A DNA stretch of 64,000 bases from Actinokineospora pegani (GTDB lineage Bacteria > Actinomycetota > Actinomycetes > Mycobacteriales > Pseudonocardiaceae), in NCBI RefSeq assembly GCF_009745975.1, contig NZ_WHOL01000060.1:19942-83941 (forward strand), in the 5' to 3' direction. Shown here piece by piece: positions 60,962 to 64,000 of the stretch. The position numbers and the translations under genes were made by a program. Every line of letters starts with the position of its first letter. Position 1 is the first letter of the stretch. The notes under the pieces are model-generated. The model ran no database searches and was not told the DNA's origin. It saw only the letters and a program-made list of their open reading frames with translations.

Positions 60962-60976
60962 TGACAATCGTTTCCG
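60962..60976. promoter_or_regulatory. Second, weaker Zur-type box near mrf
   Basis: TGACAATCGTTTCCG keeps the left half and TT core but departs at two of the last three bases. It is 14 bases before the mrf start, a position suited to repression. Confidence 0.6.
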
Positions 60977-60989
60977 TTAGGCTCGTCCG

Positions 60990-62012
60990 GTGACTACCGA
61001 GGTACTGCTCGTCGCAGGCATGACAGACCACGACGTCGACGTGCGGATGTGGCAGGCGCTGCCCGGGTCCGCGCTGGTCCGCTACGACCTGCGCGACCTG
61101 GCCGCGGGCGTCGTCCGCCGCTGGGTGGACGGCGAGCTGACCGTCCTGGAACTGGCGCACGGGTGCGCGTCCTGCACCCTGCGGCTCGACCTCGTCCCAC
61201 TCCTGACCGGCCTCGGCGGCCGCGTGGTCGTCCACCTCGACCCCGCCCTGGAACCCGAGCCGGTCTGCGTCGCCCTCCACGGCTCCGACGTGCGCGTCGA
61301 GGCGGTCGTGTCCGTCGTCGACCGCGCGACCTGGCTGACCGAGACCACCAGCCCCGACGCCCTGGCCGACCGCGGCCTGTCCGCCGCCGACGCCGACGAC
61401 CGCACCGTCGCCCAGGTCCTCGTCGGCCAGGCCGAGTTCGCCGACGCCCTGGTCCTCACCGGCCCCCCGAACCCCGCCGTCGAGGCCGCCCTCGACCGCC
61501 TGGTCCCCGGCACCCCCCGGCACGAGCACACCACCCTGGACGTCCCCGCCCTGCTGACCTCGATCCCCCCCAACTCCCGCCGCGGCCGCTTCGACGACAT
61601 CTGGGCCCCGCCACTGCGCCCCGACACCCCGCTGCACCCGGCCCACGGCATCTCGGTCCTGCGCTTCACCACCGAGCGCCCGTTCCACCCCAACCGGCTC
61701 AACACCAGCCTCGACACCCTGCTCGAGGACGTCATCCGCACCCGGGGCCGCCTCCACCTGGCCAGCCAGCCCACCACCGCCCTGTGGCTGGAGTCAGCGG
61801 GCGGCGGCCTGTCCGTCGGCAACCTCGGCCCGTGGCCCGAGACCGATCACGGCCACCAGGACCTGGTCATCATCACCACCACGCGCACCCCCGCCAAGAT
61901 CCTCGAAGCCCTCCACGGCGCCCTGGCCACCGACGAGGAACTGGCCCTGCTGGCCCCCACCGAGTTCACCGACCCCTTCGCCGAGTGGGAGGACGAGCTA
62001 GAGGGCCGATGA
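60990..62012 (+). CDS. mrf: Mrf-type CobW-C-domain protein (ribosome hibernation factor-recruiting family)
   Basis: 340 residues. ELAHGCASCTLRLDLVPLL (Cys59, Cys62) followed by DDRTVAQVLVGQAEFADALVL, RRGRFDDIWAP, and RTRGRLHLASQPTTALWLES matches the actinobacterial Mrf proteins of the COG0523 family. No GxxxxGKS/T P-loop is visible. In mycobacteria Mrf is Zur-repressed and acts with the zinc-independent ribosomal proteins under zinc limitation. The Zur-type boxes upstream agree. Usual partners such as the alternative ribosomal proteins are not adjacent here. Confidence 0.88.
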   Translation: MTTEVLLVAGMTDHDVDVRMWQALPGSALVRYDLRDLAAGVVRRWVDGELTVLELAHGCASCTLRLDLVPLLTGLGGRVVVHLDPALEPEPVCVALHGSDVRVEAVVSVVDRATWLTETTSPDALADRGLSAADADDRTVAQVLVGQAEFADALVLTGPPNPAVEAALDRLVPGTPRHEHTTLDVPALLTSIPPNSRRGRFDDIWAPPLRPDTPLHPAHGISVLRFTTERPFHPNRLNTSLDTLLEDVIRTRGRLHLASQPTTALWLESAGGGLSVGNLGPWPETDHGHQDLVIITTTRTPAKILEALHGALATDEELALLAPTEFTDPFAEWEDELEGR

Positions 62013-62846
62013 CCGCCCGAGCGCGTGCTCCCGCACCAACGCCGCGGTCCGCTCAGGCCGCTCCCACCAGAAGAGGTGCCCAACCCCCTCGAACACCTCC
62101 AACCGGGCCCCCGGGATCAACCCAGCCACGTGCTCCCCGTTCTTCGGCCAGATCATCTCGTCCTCAGACCCATGCACCACCAACGCCGGAGCCGTCACAC
62201 CCCCCAACCGAGCCACCGCGTCATGCTCCACCGCCGCCCGCATCTGCAGAGCGATCACCGCCGCAGGCACCTGCTCGGACAACGCCAGCTCCACAAACCC
62301 CTCAAACGCCCCCGGCCGCTCCCGATACCCAGCGGACAAGTTCGCCTCAAACGCCGCCCGCATAGACACGGAGACATCACGCGTGGCGGCGGCCTGCATC
62401 ATCCGCACCGGCCCAGGCGCATCCAACGCCCCACCATCCGGCCCCGCATAAGTGCACCCCAACACCACCGACCGCACCCGCCCCGGGTACCGCACCACCA
62501 CCTCCTGAGCCACCATCCCACCCAAACTGATCCCCATCACATGCGCACTACCAATCCCCAACGCGTCCAACACCCCCACAGCATCCCCAGCCAACTCCCC
62601 CACCGAAAACCCCTCATCAACCCGCCCACCCCCAGCCACCCCCCGATGACTAAACGCAACAACGTCAAAGTCCCCCTCCAGCCCCGCCAAAAACCCCTCA
62701 GTCCACATCCCGTGATGCCCCCCCATCCCCTGAATCAACAACAGCGGCTCCCCCCGCCCCCGCCGCACATACCTCAGAGCCCGCCCCCCGACCTCCACAA
62801 CACCCACGACACCCTCCCCGTTCGCTCCCTGCCAGGTCAACGCCAC
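61998..62846 (-). CDS. Alpha/beta hydrolase
   Basis: About 282 residues from a GTG at 62846; the exact start is uncertain. It has the oxyanion region LLLIQGMGGHHGMW, nucleophile elbow VMGISLGGMVAQE, VVHGSEDEMIWPKNG with the acid residue, and FEGVGHLFWW with the catalytic His. It is convergent with mrf and overlaps it by 15 bases. The substrate is unknown. The coding strand is less GC-rich at third positions than neighbours on average. Confidence 0.9.
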   Translation of the reverse strand: MALTWQGANGEGVVGVVEVGGRALRYVRRGRGEPLLLIQGMGGHHGMWTEGFLAGLEGDFDVVAFSHRGVAGGGRVDEGFSVGELAGDAVGVLDALGIGSAHVMGISLGGMVAQEVVVRYPGRVRSVVLGCTYAGPDGGALDAPGPVRMMQAAATRDVSVSMRAAFEANLSAGYRERPGAFEGFVELALSEQVPAAVIALQMRAAVEHDAVARLGGVTAPALVVHGSEDEMIWPKNGEHVAGLIPGARLEVFEGVGHLFWWERPERTAALVREHALGRSSAL

Positions 62847-62961
62847 CCTAAGCCCGCCGTCGCGCCCATCGGTCTGTAGCCCGCGCCACACTCAGCCCCC
62901 CACGAAACCTGGTCGGTGCCGTGCGCTAGTCTTACTGGGCAGCCGCGAGAGCGGGTGTGGC

Positions 62962-63035
<74 letters not shown>

Positions 63036-63040
63036 CGGTC

Positions 63041-63084
63041 AGAGGAGTCTTCGCAGGTGAGAGCCTGTGAAGGCTCCTCTTTTC
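63041..63084 (+). terminator. Rho-independent terminator after tRNA-Pro
   Basis: AGAGGAGTCTTCGCAGG pairs with CCTGTGAAGGCTCCTCT (one mismatch and one G-U by eye), followed by TTTT, a rare classical U-tract terminator in this GC-rich window. Confidence 0.85.
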
Positions 63085-63151
63085 TGTGCTTGGGCCGTGC
63101 TCCCACACCGAGCACAGCGCTCGGTGCCACCTTGACCCTGAGGTAGAGCAC

Positions 63152-64000
63152 ATGTCCTACGAGCCCGAGCCCCCACTGCCCACCAACCCCACATGGTCAC
63201 GGTACGTGATCGCCTGGGACCGGTCGCTGCGGAGCAACAACAAGCCCAAGTCCACCCGCTACAACTACGAACTCGGCGTCGTGCAGCTGGCGAACTTCTA
63301 TCACTGGCTGTCCCAGGGCGCACCGCTCGACGAACACACCGGTGAGGCCCACCGCGAATGGGCCGAGGACTGGGAATCGCGGTTCACCGGCATCGACATC
63401 GCCGCAGCCGCTGAGGACCCGTGTGCGGTGACCAAGGAACACATCCAGGAGTACATCTACTGGATGATCTCCACCCGGTCGGACTCGACCGCGGTGAACA
63501 AGTTCAAGGTCACCAAGCAGTTCTTCCGCTTCCTCGAAGAGGACGATGAGATCGAGTTTTCTCCGTTCACCAAGCTGACCCTGCCGAAGAAGGGGCAGAA
63601 GCTCACCCCGATCCTGACCGATGACCAGATCGAGGCATTGCTGGCCCAGTGCACCGGTAAGGATTTCCGGTCACTGCGCAACCGGGCCTTAGTGGAGTCG
63701 TTCCTGGACACTGCCCTGCGTTGCGCGGAGATGACCTCTCTAGACACCGCAACCGTCGACCTGCGCCTGGACCGGATCAAAGTCCACGGCAAGGGGGCCA
63801 AGGAGCGCATCGTGACCTTCGGCGACCGCACCGGCCGCACCCTGTCCAAGTACGACCGGGCCCGGTCGAAGAAACCCGGGGCCGCCCTGCCGCACTTCTG
63901 GTTGGACGAGACCGGCCGCAAGCCCTTGACGATCGCCGGGGTCAAGAGCATGGTCCACCGCCTCGGCGACGCCGCGGGCATCCCGAGCCTCTACCCGCAC
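63152..64000 (+). CDS. Tyrosine recombinase/integrase (3' truncated by window)
   Basis: The frame is open from the ATG at 63152 (GAGGTAG upstream) to the window end, giving 283 residues. An N-terminal SAM-like DNA-binding domain (STRYNYELGVVQLANFYHWL, TKQFFRFLEED) is followed by the catalytic domain with Arg190 in TALRCAEMTSL and Lys214 in VHGKGAKERI. The last visible residue, His283, would start the HxxR box. It contains a rare TTA Leu codon and has lower GC at third positions than the core genes. Position next to tRNA-Pro marks the edge of an integrated element that continues to the right. Confidence 0.93.
   Translation, partial: MSYEPEPPLPTNPTWSRYVIAWDRSLRSNNKPKSTRYNYELGVVQLANFYHWLSQGAPLDEHTGEAHREWAEDWESRFTGIDIAAAAEDPCAVTKEHIQEYIYWMISTRSDSTAVNKFKVTKQFFRFLEEDDEIEFSPFTKLTLPKKGQKLTPILTDDQIEALLAQCTGKDFRSLRNRALVESFLDTALRCAEMTSLDTATVDLRLDRIKVHGKGAKERIVTFGDRTGRTLSKYDRARSKKPGAALPHFWLDETGRKPLTIAGVKSMVHRLGDAAGIPSLYPH

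Noticed and set aside
63457..63981. 174-residue minus-strand gene at the right edge
   Set aside because: It is antisense to the integrase, whose catalytic motifs are clear on the plus strand, and has no domain of its own.

Overview
The window is very GC-rich, with GTG/ATG starts, GTGA/ATGA stop-start overlaps, long antiparallel shadow frames, a SARP regulator and NarL-type two-component genes. It comes from an actinomycete chromosome, most likely a Pseudonocardiales-type genus (Saccharothrix/Actinokineospora-like); the genus is an inference. No species can be named from the sequence.

Layout. (1) 1-1574: the right end of an azoline/azole RiPP locus, with a YcaO cyclodehydratase C-terminus and a small dehydrogenase-N-domain-like protein. 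(2) 1697-7645: signalling genes, namely a fused tandem histidine kinase, a second kinase, a SARP activator and two paralogous LuxR-type response regulators. (3) 7902-25876: a benzoxazole-type cluster. PhzE, PhzD and a DhbA-like dehydrogenase make 3-hydroxyanthranilate from chorismate. An MbtI-type salicylate synthase, aryl-AMP ligase, aryl carrier protein, KAS III and amidohydrolase match the caboxamycin/A33853/nataxazole logic. A DAHP synthase, a stand-alone NRPS A-T protein, a second KAS III with Ser for Cys, a flavin monooxygenase, an exporter and a CGNR regulator complete it. (4) 26018-42245: an amino-group-carrier-protein cluster. LysW, LysX, LysY/ArgC and a LysZ-LysK fusion, with a split transketolase, an acyl-CoA ligase and an acyl-CoA dehydrogenase, diverge from an encapsulin-like HK97-fold protein, a sulfotransferase and an atypical SDR. 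A PAPS supply and recycling operon (CysD, CysNC, CysQ) with a LysR regulator follows. (5) 42425-52269: a hypothetical protein, a phosphodiesterase, the housekeeping cmk-plsC-der operon, two transporters with a MarR repressor, and a sortase/vWA pair. (6) 52358-60867: a second YcaO cluster whose order is TIM-barrel protein, binding lipoprotein, two permeases, ATPase, a 35-residue precursor peptide, ThiF-like partner, hydrolase, YcaO and SagB-like dehydrogenase. Zur-type boxes lie at its promoter and upstream of the precursor. (7) 60990-64000: a Zur-type-box-associated Mrf gene, a hydrolase, tRNA-Pro(GGG) and a tyrosine integrase open at the window edge, marking the start of an integrated element.

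Most notable. The encapsulin-like shell protein sits inside a carrier-protein/sulfotransferase pathway of the kind that makes aziridine-containing amino acids, with its own PAPS supply. The second is an apparently zinc-regulated oxazole RiPP that carries its own FecBCD-type importer, a plausible ribosomal zincophore. A shared inverted repeat (GTTACY-N17-GGTARC) lies over three promoters of the benzoxazole genes. Its half-site recurs as a perfect palindrome at the CGNR gene, which makes that protein the leading candidate for their local regulator.
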